From Bradyrhizobium sp. AUGA SZCCT0158 (lineage in GTDB: Bacteria; Pseudomonadota; Alphaproteobacteria; Rhizobiales; Xanthobacteraceae): a stretch of DNA of 49,958 nucleotides. Below, piece by piece: positions 8,358-17,300 of this stretch (the first letter of the stretch is position 1; the number at the start of each line of letters is the position of its first letter). Made by a program: the position numbers and the translations under genes. A model generated the notes under the pieces. The model did not search any database and was not told the origin of the DNA. It saw only the letters and a program-made list of their open reading frames with translations. The DNA lies in the NCBI RefSeq assembly GCF_018130065.1, contig NZ_JAFCME010000039.1:1-49958 (forward strand). Direction: 5' to 3'.

Positions 8358-10157
8358 ATGGCGCGCAATATGCTCAACGGGGCCCAGGTCATCGTCGACT
8401 ATTTGATCCAGGAGAAGGTGCCGCAGGTGTTCGGCCTGTGCGGCCACGGAAATATCCAGTTCATCGATGCGTTGTATGAGCGTTCCGACGACATCAAGAC
8501 CATCTCGGTCCACCATGAGAGCGTCGCCGGGTTCATGGCCGACGTTTATTACCGGGTGTCAGGACGGCCGACCGCGACCTTCACCTCCTGCGGGCCGGGC
8601 TCGGCCAATCTGCCGATCTCGCTCGGCAATGCGTTCCTGGATTCGGTGCCGTTCATGGCGGTGACCGGCAATGTGCCGACCAGCCAGTTCAACCGCGGCG
8701 CGTTTCAGGAATTGTATCGGCACTATCAGGCCGACTTTCCCTCCACGGTGCGCTCCTACTGCAAGAAGGTGTTCCAGCCGACGCGGGGTGAGATGGTGCC
8801 GCTCGCGGTTCGGCAAGCCTGGAAGACGATGATGTCGGGACGTCCGGGGCCTGTCGTGCTGGATGTTCCCTTCGACGTGTTCATGGAGTCGGCCGCCGAA
8901 GAGGCGCCGAACGCGCAGGCCTGGAACGCCAACATCTCCAGCCGCTGCGGCGCCGATCCCGAGGGCGTGGTGAAGGCGGTCGATATGCTGCTCGGTGCCG
9001 AGCGGCCGGTGATGATCGTCGGGCAGGGCGTCCGCTATGGCGGCGCGGCCGAGGAATTGCTCAAGCTCGCCGAGCGTCTTCAGATTCCGGTGGCGGCATC
9101 GGCCAGCGGCCTTGGCGCGATCGATTGCAACCATCCGCTGGCGCTGGGCCTCGTCGCACGTGCCGGTCATTACCAGGCCAACCACGCGACGCGCCAGGCC
9201 GACGTGCTGCTGGCGATGGGGATGCGGTTCGACGATCGCACCTCGAGTTCCTGGATTCCCGGTTACTCCTTCACCATTCCGCCGACGCGGCTGATCCATG
9301 TCGACATCGACCCCGAGGAGATCGGCCGCAACTATCCGGTCGCGCTCGGGCTGATGGCCGACGTGCGGACGTTCCTGCGGCAGGTTCATGCCGAACTCGA
9401 CCGCCGCGCCGATCTGACCAGGAAGGCCGACAGCCGCAAAAAATGGCTGGCGCAGATCGATACCTATCGCCAGGAATGGGATAAGTTCGTCGCACCCGGA
9501 TTTTCCGACGACACCATGCCGATCAACCCGCAGCGTGCGGCGCTCGAGATCGACAAGGCGCTGCCGGAGAATGCGATCCTGGTCAGCGACATCGGCGTGC
9601 ACCACAACTGGCTGCTGAGTTTTTGCAAGCCGAAGCGGCCGGACTCGCTGATCGGCTCGATGGGTTTTGGCCCGATGGGCTTTGGTGTCGCCGGCGTGAT
9701 GGGGGCGAAATTCGCAGCCCCCGACCGGCCCTGCGTATCCGTGTGCGGCGATGGCGCCTTCTTCATGCACGCCAACGTGCTGGGAACGGCGGTCGAATAT
9801 AATCTGCCCGTGGTCTGGGTGGTCTGGAACAATTACGCCTATGCCTCGATCCGCGGGTTGCAGCGCGGTTATCTCGGTGGCCGCGAACTGGCGACCGACT
9901 TCCACGATCCCGTGACCGGCCAGCGCTATAATCCGGATTTTGCCGCGATGGCGCGCTCCTGCGGCGTCGAGGGCGTGCGGGTAGATCGCGCCGGCGATAT
10001 CGGCGAGGCCATCCGCAAGGGCATCGCCGCCAACAAGCCCTATCTGATCGACGTCGATATCGCCGCCGATATCAATCCCACGGGCGCCGGCGTCTGGGAA
10101 TTGCCCGGCCTTGGCCAAAGCAAGGCGGGTATCGGCACCCGCTATCAGCCCGTCTGA
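8358..10157 (+). CDS. Thiamine-diphosphate-dependent enzyme of the acetolactate synthase-like family
   Basis: A 599-aa cytosolic ThDP enzyme with the three-domain layout of acetolactate synthase, benzoylformate decarboxylase and relatives. The N-terminal PYR domain carries the activating Glu at residue 54 (VHHESVAGFMADVY). The central TPP_M domain is around residues 200-340 (VDIDPEEIGRNYP). The C-terminal PP domain has the GDG...N motif (Gly464-Asp465-Gly466, then WNNYAY). It is first in an operon with the SDR-like protein (19-base gap) and the cupin. ThDP enzymes of this type cleave or join C-C bonds next to a carbonyl; the exact substrate is not deducible. It is not the biosynthetic IlvB by context, since no IlvH small subunit follows. 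Control by the neighbouring IclR protein is likely. Confidence 0.85.
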   Translation: MARNMLNGAQVIVDYLIQEKVPQVFGLCGHGNIQFIDALYERSDDIKTISVHHESVAGFMADVYYRVSGRPTATFTSCGPGSANLPISLGNAFLDSVPFMAVTGNVPTSQFNRGAFQELYRHYQADFPSTVRSYCKKVFQPTRGEMVPLAVRQAWKTMMSGRPGPVVLDVPFDVFMESAAEEAPNAQAWNANISSRCGADPEGVVKAVDMLLGAERPVMIVGQGVRYGGAAEELLKLAERLQIPVAASASGLGAIDCNHPLALGLVARAGHYQANHATRQADVLLAMGMRFDDRTSSSWIPGYSFTIPPTRLIHVDIDPEEIGRNYPVALGLMADVRTFLRQVHAELDRRADLTRKADSRKKWLAQIDTYRQEWDKFVAPGFSDDTMPINPQRAALEIDKALPENAILVSDIGVHHNWLLSFCKPKRPDSLIGSMGFGPMGFGVAGVMGAKFAAPDRPCVSVCGDGAFFMHANVLGTAVEYNLPVVWVVWNNYAYASIRGLQRGYLGGRELATDFHDPVTGQRYNPDFAAMARSCGVEGVRVDRAGDIGEAIRKGIAANKPYLIDVDIAADINPTGAGVWELPGLGQSKAGIGTRYQPV

Positions 10158-10176
10158 TTTGAGCTGAGGAGAGCAC

Positions 10177-10881
10177 ATGTTGCTTGCAGGCAAGAAAGTC
10201 GTCGTCGTCGGTGGTTCCTCCGGCATCGGTCTTTCGACCGCGGAAATGGCCAAGCGCGAGGGCGCCGACGTGATTGTTTCGTCCCGGAATGTCGAGCGCC
10301 TCGACAAGGTGGCGGAAAAGCTGAACGCGATCGCGATCCCGGCCGACGTCACCAGCGACGAAAGCATCGCTAAGCTGTTTCGCGCCTGCGGTCCGGTCGA
10401 TCATGTCGTGGTCACGGCAGCTCAGCTTCGCACCGGTCCGTTCAAAACGGTCGCGATGGACGACGTGCGGTCCACGATGGAAAGCAAGTTCTGGGGCGCA
10501 TGGCGGGTGGCGCGATCGGCAGAGATTCGCCCCGGCGGATCACTGACATTGGTCTCAGGTTTCCTCAGCGTTCGCCCACGGCCGAATTCGGCCATCGTCA
10601 GTGCGGCCAATGGCGCGCTCGAATCGTTGGCAAAAGCGCTGGCGCTCGAACTGGCACCGGTGCGCGTCAACGCCGTCTCGCCCGGCGTGATCGATACACC
10701 GATCCGCGCCGCGATGCCGGAGGAGGCGCGCCGTGATATGCTCGCCAAGACCGCCGCGGCGTTGCCGGTCGGCCGGGTCGGGATCGGCGACGATATCGCG
10801 CGGCAAATCCTGTCGTTCATGGCGAACGGCTTTGCGACGGGATCGATCGTCTATATCGACGGCGGCGCGCTGGTGATCTGA
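10177..10881 (+). CDS. SDR-fold protein lacking the catalytic Tyr and Lys
   Basis: A 234-aa Rossmann-fold protein of the short-chain dehydrogenase family. The cofactor loop is present (VVVGGSSGIG, residues 9-18), as is the C-terminal NAVSPGVIDTP pattern. At the active site the usual YxxxK is absent: residues 141-145 read VSAAN, so Val replaces Tyr and Asn replaces Lys, although a Ser at 127 remains. It is therefore probably not a standard oxidoreductase; it may bind the nucleotide and act as a non-classical enzyme, isomerase or partner protein. The Shine-Dalgarno gaggag lies 6 bases before the ATG, and the cupin gene follows after 26 bases. It belongs to the operon headed by the ThDP enzyme. 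Confidence 0.85.
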   Translation: MLLAGKKVVVVGGSSGIGLSTAEMAKREGADVIVSSRNVERLDKVAEKLNAIAIPADVTSDESIAKLFRACGPVDHVVVTAAQLRTGPFKTVAMDDVRSTMESKFWGAWRVARSAEIRPGGSLTLVSGFLSVRPRPNSAIVSAANGALESLAKALALELAPVRVNAVSPGVIDTPIRAAMPEEARRDMLAKTAAALPVGRVGIGDDIARQILSFMANGFATGSIVYIDGGALVI

Positions 10882-10907
10882 TCGTCGCGGTAACTGAGGA
10901 GCACCAT

Positions 10908-11291
10908 ATGGCTTCAGAGGATCACGGCGCTTTCATCCGCAATATCGCCGAAGTGCCCTGGCGCGAATTCCCCAATCATTTTGGCGGCGCACTGTCGAAA
11001 CCGCTTGTCATGCCGGAGACGGCGGGCTCGCGTCATATCGACTACCGGATTTCGATGTATCAGCCGATGGCCCATGTCGCGCGGCACAAGCACAGGATTC
11101 AGGAACAGATCTATCACGTGCTCGAGGGCGAGGGGTTGATGGAAATTGCCGGCAAGAACCACATCGTGCGCAAGCACGATTTTATTTTCCTGCCGCCCGG
11201 AGTGGAACACGCCATCTCGAATTCCGGCCTGGTCGATCTGGTGTTCCTCGTCATCACATCACCGGTGACGGATGACGAGAAGCCGGTGTGA
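10908..11291 (+). CDS. Small cupin-domain protein
   Basis: A 127-aa single-domain cupin. Motif 1 reads HKHRIQEQIYHVLEGEG, giving metal ligands His60, His62 and Glu66; motif 2 reads FLPPGVEHAISN, giving His101. All four usual metal ligands are present, so it likely binds Fe, Mn, Ni or Zn. Such small cupins act as isomerases, dioxygenases, decarboxylases or ligand-binding proteins; sequence alone does not say which. It is the last gene of the ThDP-SDR-cupin operon, with tgaggagc as Shine-Dalgarno. It probably handles a product or substrate of the ThDP enzyme. Confidence 0.87.
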   Translation: MASEDHGAFIRNIAEVPWREFPNHFGGALSKPLVMPETAGSRHIDYRISMYQPMAHVARHKHRIQEQIYHVLEGEGLMEIAGKNHIVRKHDFIFLPPGVEHAISNSGLVDLVFLVITSPVTDDEKPV

Positions 11292-11304
11292 CACGACGGC
11301 GACA

Positions 11305-11529
11305 TTACGCCGCAAGATCGAGCAGCAGACACGATGAGCCTCTAATCAGCACCTTGCGTCCGTTTGACGTGAGGATCGGCGCATCGCCGTTGATCGTAAC
11401 GAGTCCAAGCGCAATCAGGCCTTGAATTGTGAATCGATTCATCCGCTGTGGCCGGGATGTGGCGTTGCGCAAGTTCTTCAACACTTCCCACTGGTCGGGC
11501 GTCAGATCGTAGTCGACTTCGTCGTTCAT
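11305..11529 (-). CDS. Small conserved hypothetical protein, winged-helix-like
   Basis: A 74-aa acidic-to-basic protein (MNDEVDYDLTPDQWEVLKNL...). The order LTPDQWEVLKNLR, NRFTIQGLIALGLVTI, then PILTSNGRKVLI looks like a minimal winged-helix domain (helix, recognition helix, wing), so DNA binding is possible. The start is uncertain: an upstream TTG at 11538 is too close to the AGGAG, whereas the ATG at 11529 is 12 bases from it. It lies tail to tail with the cupin gene (13 bases). I recall similar small proteins in Bradyrhizobium but cannot name a function. Confidence 0.6.
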   Translation of the reverse strand: MNDEVDYDLTPDQWEVLKNLRNATSRPQRMNRFTIQGLIALGLVTINGDAPILTSNGRKVLIRGSSCLLLDLAA

Positions 11530-11709
11530 GGCGTCCAAAGACTCCTCGCATTCTCAAGGCGCGTGATAGCCGCCGCTCATGAAATTCATGCGACCACAAC
11601 GAGTCAGGATTTGGACGTGCAATGATGCGCCGTCACATCATCGTGTCATTGGAAACCTTCAACTGTTCCGAATCGTGACGTGCTGCACTGCGTCAATGCG
11701 CCATAATCC

Positions 11710-12510
11710 TTAACCGCGCCGCACGCTGGCGCCGCCGTCGACCGGTAACGTCACGCCGGTGATGAAACTTGCTTCGTCGGAGGCAAGGAACAGCGCGGCA
11801 TTGGCGACGTCCCAGCCGGTGCCCATCTTCTGGCGCAGCGGAACCTTGCTGTCGCGCTCGGCTTCGACCTCGGCGCGGGTCTTCTTGAATTCGCGCGCGC
11901 GGGTATCCACCGCCATCGGCGTGTTCATCAGCCCGGGCAAGATCACGTTGGCGCGAATGCCGTATTGCGCGTTCTGGTAGGCGAGCTGTTCGGTAAAGGC
12001 GATCATCGCCGACTTGGTCGCCTTGTAGGCCACATACGGATAAGTGGTGATCGCGGCCATCGAGGAGATGTTGATGATGCTTCCGCTCTGTTGCTGGCGC
12101 ATGATCGGGATCACATGCTTGGCGGCGAGAATGCAGCTCTTCAGATTGATCGCGACGCAACGGTCGAACGCCTCCTCGGTGATATCGAGCAGTTCGGCGT
12201 CGCCGCCGGACAGGCTGACGCCGACATTGTTGTGCAGGATATCGACACGTCCCCACCGTCCATGCGCATCCGCCACCATCGCCTTGATGTCTGCATTCCT
12301 GGTGACGTCGGCCTTGAAGGCGATCGCCGTGCCCTGTTTGGGCGCGATCAGGTCGACGGTCTCCTGCGCCGATTCGAGATGGTGATCGACGCACAGCACC
12401 CTGGCGCCCTCGCGTGCGAAGGTGAGCGCGGTGGCGCGGCCGTTGCCGATACCCTCGCCGGGGCTCTGGCCGGCGCCGACGACGATGGCGACACGATCTT
12501 TCAGGCGCAT
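11710..12510 (-). CDS. Short-chain dehydrogenase/reductase
   Basis: A 266-aa classical SDR, NAD(P)-dependent. The cofactor loop is a longer variant, VGAGQSPGEGIGNG (residues 11-24). The NNVG motif is at 94-97 and the catalytic residues are Ser149/150, Tyr162 and Lys166 (YKATK). The C-terminus has the FITGVTLPVDGG pattern. It ends a minus-strand operon after the hotdog protein and the carboxymuconolactone-decarboxylase-like protein, with only one base between the upstream stop and this start. The context suggests oxidation of a hydroxyacyl or cyclic alcohol intermediate in a degradative route, but the substrate is unknown. Confidence 0.88.
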   Translation of the reverse strand: MRLKDRVAIVVGAGQSPGEGIGNGRATALTFAREGARVLCVDHHLESAQETVDLIAPKQGTAIAFKADVTRNADIKAMVADAHGRWGRVDILHNNVGVSLSGGDAELLDITEEAFDRCVAINLKSCILAAKHVIPIMRQQQSGSIINISSMAAITTYPYVAYKATKSAMIAFTEQLAYQNAQYGIRANVILPGLMNTPMAVDTRAREFKKTRAEVEAERDSKVPLRQKMGTGWDVANAALFLASDEASFITGVTLPVDGGASVRRG

Positions 12511-12511
12511 T

Positions 12512-13066
12512 TCATTCCACTCCCGGGATCGGGTACTGTTGCAGTACCTCTTTGTAATAGGGCTCGTTGTCCATCTTCATCGTGGCCAGCACGCGGACCA
12601 CGGCGCAGTAGAACGCGATGGTGACCACGAGATCGGTCATGTGCTCGTCGGAGAGGTCTTGCTTGATCTCGGCGAAGGTCGCATCCGACATCGCAAGCTC
12701 GCGCACCATCTCGCGGGCGCCGCGCAGGATCGCTTTGGCTGATGGTTCGAGGTTCGAGGGTTTTCCGTCGGTCTCGGCCATCATCGCCTTGATGTCGTCA
12801 TCGGTGACGCCGAACTCCTTGCCGATCTTGACGTGATGGGTGAATTCGTATTCCGACTTCTCCATCCAGCCGACCTGCAGGATCGCAAGTTCGCGCAAGC
12901 GCGGGTCGAGCTTGCTCTTGTGTCGGATGTAACCGCCGAGGCCGGAGAAGGCGCGCGCCATGTCAGGCGAGTTGACCAGCAGCTTGTGCAAATTGGTGTT
13001 GCGCTTGAGCATGTCGCGATATTCAGGGGCGACCTGGTCGGCCTCGAGATAGGGCAGGCGGGCCAT
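12512..13066 (-). CDS. Carboxymuconolactone decarboxylase (CMD)-family protein
   Basis: A 184-aa all-helical protein of the AhpD/CMD superfamily: LDPRLRELAILQVGWMEKSEYEF is the core, with the conserved Glu (residue 72) and His (77/78) of the non-redox branch. The CxxC of AhpD-type peroxidase partners is absent, so a disulfide reductase role is unlikely. The length is within the normal range for single-domain members plus an N-terminal extension. It is the middle gene of a three-gene minus-strand unit (hotdog, CMD, SDR). The Shine-Dalgarno is aaggaaa. Function is inferred only at family level. Confidence 0.82.
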   Translation of the reverse strand: MARLPYLEADQVAPEYRDMLKRNTNLHKLLVNSPDMARAFSGLGGYIRHKSKLDPRLRELAILQVGWMEKSEYEFTHHVKIGKEFGVTDDDIKAMMAETDGKPSNLEPSAKAILRGAREMVRELAMSDATFAEIKQDLSDEHMTDLVVTIAFYCAVVRVLATMKMDNEPYYKEVLQQYPIPGVE

Positions 13067-13096
13067 TTTATTGTTTTCCTTATTGGCAAGTTCGTC

Positions 13097-13117
13097 CGGC
13101 CGCGTCGGACGCGGCCG
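13097..13117 (-). other. Strong hairpin between hotdog gene and CMD gene
   Basis: Perfect 10-bp arms cggccgcgtc (13097-13106) and gacgcggccg (13108-13117) with almost no loop sit in the 63-base gap between two co-directional genes. There is no T-run, so it is not a standard terminator; it may stabilise or process the mRNA. Confidence 0.45.
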
Positions 13118-13129
13118 CGTTAGGTCGGC

Positions 13130-14074
13130 TCAGCCGTAAAGAGCTTTATGCTCGCTCTCGTATTTGGCGTAGGAATCCTTGATGCTCGCGAGATTGAGCA
13201 GCATGGTGGCGACGGGCTTGTCGTCGGTGGCGAACACTGTGGTGCGCACCCACATGCTCTCGGTCCGGCGGCTGCCGCTCAGCGCCACGACCTCGCGTTC
13301 GGTGACGTAATTCTCGCCGGCGAATAACGGCCCGCGCAGCAACCGTATTTCCTGATCCGCGAACAGCCCGACCGCGGGGCCTCGCACCGGCAACCGATCC
13401 TCACGCGCGCGGTATTGAAACAACACGCTCAGCATCTCCATGGGGATAATGGCCCGGCCCCAGGGATTGAATTCCCGAGAATAATACGCCGAAGGTTCGG
13501 TGATGACCTTCAGCTTCTCGGCCAGCGAAAACGGATAGAGATCGCCCATGTTCTGGTCGAAATCCATTTTCACAGGTATCCGGCCGGTCTTCATGCCGAC
13601 CTTGAGGTCGGCGAGAATCACGGGATCGGCGAGGGGCTTGAGTTCGCCGAGTCGCCGGTGAAGTGCGGTTTCCGTCCCATCGCCGCCGACCGAGGCGGTG
13701 CCGCGCAAAATCTCGGTGCCGTCGCGTTTGGTCATGCCGATGGCGCAAACGGTCTGGCCTGGCTTCGGCTTCTCGATATTGGCCTGGACTTCCTCGCCCT
13801 CGAAGGCTGGGTTGCGATAATGCGCCGAGAGACAGCCGGTCTCGAACCAGGCCTGGCCCCAGATCCGTTCGCACAACGGCGCGAACTGGCTGAAATGGGT
13901 CGGGCCTTCGATGGTGCCACCCTGAAAGCCAAGCTTTTGCGCTGTCGCATCGTCGTGGATCGAGGCGTGCGAATCGTAGACCTGCGCCTGCAGCATCTGC
14001 TTTGGGCTCCGCCACGGCCCGACCAGCACATCGCCGCTCTCCAGTACCTCGGTCGTGAATGCAGCTTCTGTCAT
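13130..14074 (-). CDS. Hotdog-fold (MaoC-like) thioester or hydratase protein
   Basis: A 314-aa protein that I read as a double hotdog. The first half contains DDATAQKLGFQGGTIEGPTHF, resembling the MaoC/R-hydratase motif (ASxxGFxxxIxxG... H), and the following CLSAHYRNPAFEGEEV matches the second MaoC strand pattern. The second half (residues about 190-314) has a similar length without an obvious motif. Such proteins hydrate enoyl-CoA or act on thioesters. It heads the hotdog-CMD-SDR unit and is divergent from the large ferredoxin oxidoreductase gene across a 227-base gap, which must hold both promoters. The exact reaction is unknown. Confidence 0.7.
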   Translation of the reverse strand: MTEAAFTTEVLESGDVLVGPWRSPKQMLQAQVYDSHASIHDDATAQKLGFQGGTIEGPTHFSQFAPLCERIWGQAWFETGCLSAHYRNPAFEGEEVQANIEKPKPGQTVCAIGMTKRDGTEILRGTASVGGDGTETALHRRLGELKPLADPVILADLKVGMKTGRIPVKMDFDQNMGDLYPFSLAEKLKVITEPSAYYSREFNPWGRAIIPMEMLSVLFQYRAREDRLPVRGPAVGLFADQEIRLLRGPLFAGENYVTEREVVALSGSRRTESMWVRTTVFATDDKPVATMLLNLASIKDSYAKYESEHKALYG

Positions 14075-14301
14075 CTCTTGAGCTTTCCTTGAAGTCTTCC
14101 TTGGGCTCTCCCGTTTGCCGCCAGCGTTTCAAAGAAGAGGGGGTTCGGCAAGGGTGAGGGCGAAATCCACATCGCAGCCGAGATATGTCCTGCCGCCATG
14201 CATTCAGGCTGGGCACGCATAGCAAAACCGGTGCATTCTGACCCCCAATTAGACCGGTTCAAAATAGCCGGCAGAGCGATAGACGCGATGGGGAGCGAAA
14301 A

Positions 14302-17300
14302 ATGGCGTTGATGGACGTTGGGCTGGACGACAAGTACCGGCTGGATGCGAAGCGCATCTTTCTTTCCGGTACGCAGGCGCTGGTCCGGCTGCCGATGTTG
14401 CAGCGCGAACGCGACCGCGCGCAGGGGCTCAACACCGCGGGTTTCATCTCGGGTTATCGCGGTTCACCGCTCGGCATGTACGATCACGCGCTGTGGCGTG
14501 CGAAATCCTTCCTGAGCGAACACAACATCGAGTTCGCGCCCGGCCTCAACGAGGATCTGGCGGCAACGGCGGTGTGGGGCAGCCAGCAGGTCGGAATGTT
14601 CCCGGGCGCCAAGGTCGATGGCGTATTCGGCATCTGGTACGGCAAGGGTCCCGGCGTCGATCGCTCGATGGACGCGCTCAAGCATGCCAACTCGGCCGGC
14701 ACTTCGCCCAATGGTGGCGTGATCGCGCTCGCCGGTGACGATCATGGTTGCCAATCCTCGACGCTGGCGCATCAGAGCGAACAGGTGTTCGCGGCGGCAT
14801 TGATGCCGGTGGTCAACCCTGCGACGCTGCAGGACTATCTCGACCTCGGCATTTTGGGATTTGCGCTGTCGCGTTATTCCAGTTGCTGGGTTGGTTTCAA
14901 GGCAATCTCGGAAACGGTTGAGAGTTCGGCCTCGATCGTCAGCGATCCCGACCGCATCAAGATCATCACCCCCAGTGATTTCGAGATGCCTCCGGGTGGT
15001 TTGTCGATCCGCTGGCCGGATGCGCCGCTGGAGCAGGAGCGCAGGCTTCACGGCCCGAAGATGCAGGCGGTCGCCGCCTTCACGCGCGTCAATCGCTTCG
15101 ACCGGATCGTGCTGGATTCGAAACCGGCGCGGCTTGGCATCATGGCGACCGGCAAGGCCTATCTCGACCTGCGCCAGGCGCTGGCCGATCTCGGTATCAC
15201 CGACGCCGAAGCGCAGGCGCTGGGACTGCGCATCTACAAGGTCGCGCTGACCTGGCCGCTGGAGGAGCACGGCGCACGTGCGTTCGCCGAGGGCCTGCAG
15301 GACGTGCTTGTGGTCGAGGAGAAGCGCGGCTTCATCGAGGATCAACTGCTGCGCATCCTCTACAATGTCGATGCTATGAGGCGCCCCTCGGTGGTCGGCA
15401 AGCGCGACGAGACCGGCGCGATGCTGCTGCCAAGCGAAGGCGAACTCACGCCCACCATGGTCGCCGCCGCCGTCGTGGCGCGGCTCCGCCGGCTCGGCCA
15501 TCGCAGCCCGGCGCTGGAACAGCGCCTGGCAAAACTCGAGGCGTTCGACCGGCCCGCGGAGGGCATTGGTGCTGCAAAGCTGCAGCGGACGCCGTATTTC
15601 TGCTCGGGCTGCCCGCACAACACCTCCACCAAAGTGCCTGAGGGCAGCCGCGCGATGGCCGGCATCGGCTGTCACGGCATGGCGCTATCGGTGCCGAACC
15701 GCCGGACAGCTACGATCTCGCATATGGGCGCGGAAGGCGTCACCTGGATCGGGCAGGCGCCGTTCACCAGCGAACAGCACGTGTTCCAGAATCTCGGCGA
15801 CGGCACCTACACGCATTCGGGCTTGCTGGCGCTGCGCGCGGCTTCCGCCGCCGGCGTCAACATTACCTACAAGATCCTCTACAACGACGCTGTCGCGATG
15901 ACCGGCGGCCAGCCGGCCGAGGGCGGCCTGACCGTGTCGCAGATCGCGCACCAGGTTTCCGCCGAAGGCGCCAAGCGGCTTGCGATCGTCTCCGATGATC
16001 CCGAGAAATACCCCAGCAATTATTTCCCCGCGGGCGCCACTGTTCATCACCGCCGCGAACTCGACGCCGTGCAGAAGGAACTGCGTGACGTCAAGGGCCT
16101 CTCGGTTCTGATCTACGACCAGACCTGCGCCGCCGAAAAGCGCCGCCGCCGCAAGCGCGGGCTCTATCCGGATCCGCCGAAGCGTGTCTTCATCAATGAG
16201 CGCGTCTGCGAAGGCTGCGGTGACTGCTCGGCGGCTTCCAACTGCGTCTCGGTGCAGCCGCTGGAAACGGAACTCGGCCGCAAGCGCCGGATCGACCAGT
16301 CGAACTGCAACAAGGATTTCTCCTGCATCGAGGGCTTTTGTCCGAGTTTTGTTACCGTGCATGGCGGCAAGTTGCGGAAGGCCGATCGTGCTGCGGCTGA
16401 TCCGTCGGCGTTGTTCGCCGATCTGCCGCTGCCGACACTGTCTGCGCTGGACGGCGCGTTCAACATCCTCGTCACCGGCATCGGCGGCACCGGCGTCATC
16501 ACCATCGGCGCGTTGCTCGGCATGGCCGCGCATGTCGACGGTCGGGCCTGCTCGACGCTCGATTTCACGGGATTGTCGCAGAAGAACGGCGCGGTCATGA
16601 GCCACGTCCGCATTGCGCCCTCGGCGGACGATCTCGCCAATGTCCGGATCGGACCCGGCAGCGCCAATCTCATTCTCGGCTGCGACATCGTCGTCGCCAC
16701 CAGCATCCCGGCGCTGAGCCGCGCCGAGCGCGGCCTGACGCGCGCGATCGTCAACGCCGACCTGTTGCCGACCGCAAGTTTTGTCATTGGTCCCGATATC
16801 GATTTCCAGGCCGGTGCGATGCGGGACGCGCTCAACGAGGCCGTCAGCGCAACCAATCTCGATATCCTCGACGCGACCGGTCTTGCCTCATCCCTGATGG
16901 GCGACAGCATCGCGACCAATTCCTTCATGCTCGGCTTTGCATTTCAGCGCGGCGCGATTCCGCTGTCGCTGGAGGCGATCATGAAGGCGATCGACCTCAA
17001 TGGCGCGGCGATCGAGATGAACAAGCTGGCGTTCTCCTGGGGCCGGCTGGCCGCGCACGACCTGCAACGCGTGGTCAGCGCCGCGCGCTTCAAGGCGCAG
17101 GGCGCCGCACCGGTCAAGCGGACGCTGGACGAGACCATCGCTCACCGTGCCGGCTTCCTGACCGATTACCAGAACGAGGCCTATGCGAAGCGCTACCTCG
17201 CCGAGGTCGCGCGCGTGCGTGCCGCCGAAGCCAAGGCGTCGCCCGCGGCGCAGGACCTCACCGAAGCCTTTGCAAAGGGCCTGTTCAAGCTGATGGCCTA

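Noticed and set aside
8559..10367. A 602-codon open frame on the minus strand
   Set aside because: Antisense of the ThDP enzyme gene, which has complete catalytic motifs; the shadow product shows no domain.
14464..15675. Long minus-strand frames across the ferredoxin oxidoreductase gene
   Set aside because: Low-complexity Arg/His/Gln-rich shadows without a Shine-Dalgarno; the plus-strand protein has all expected motifs.
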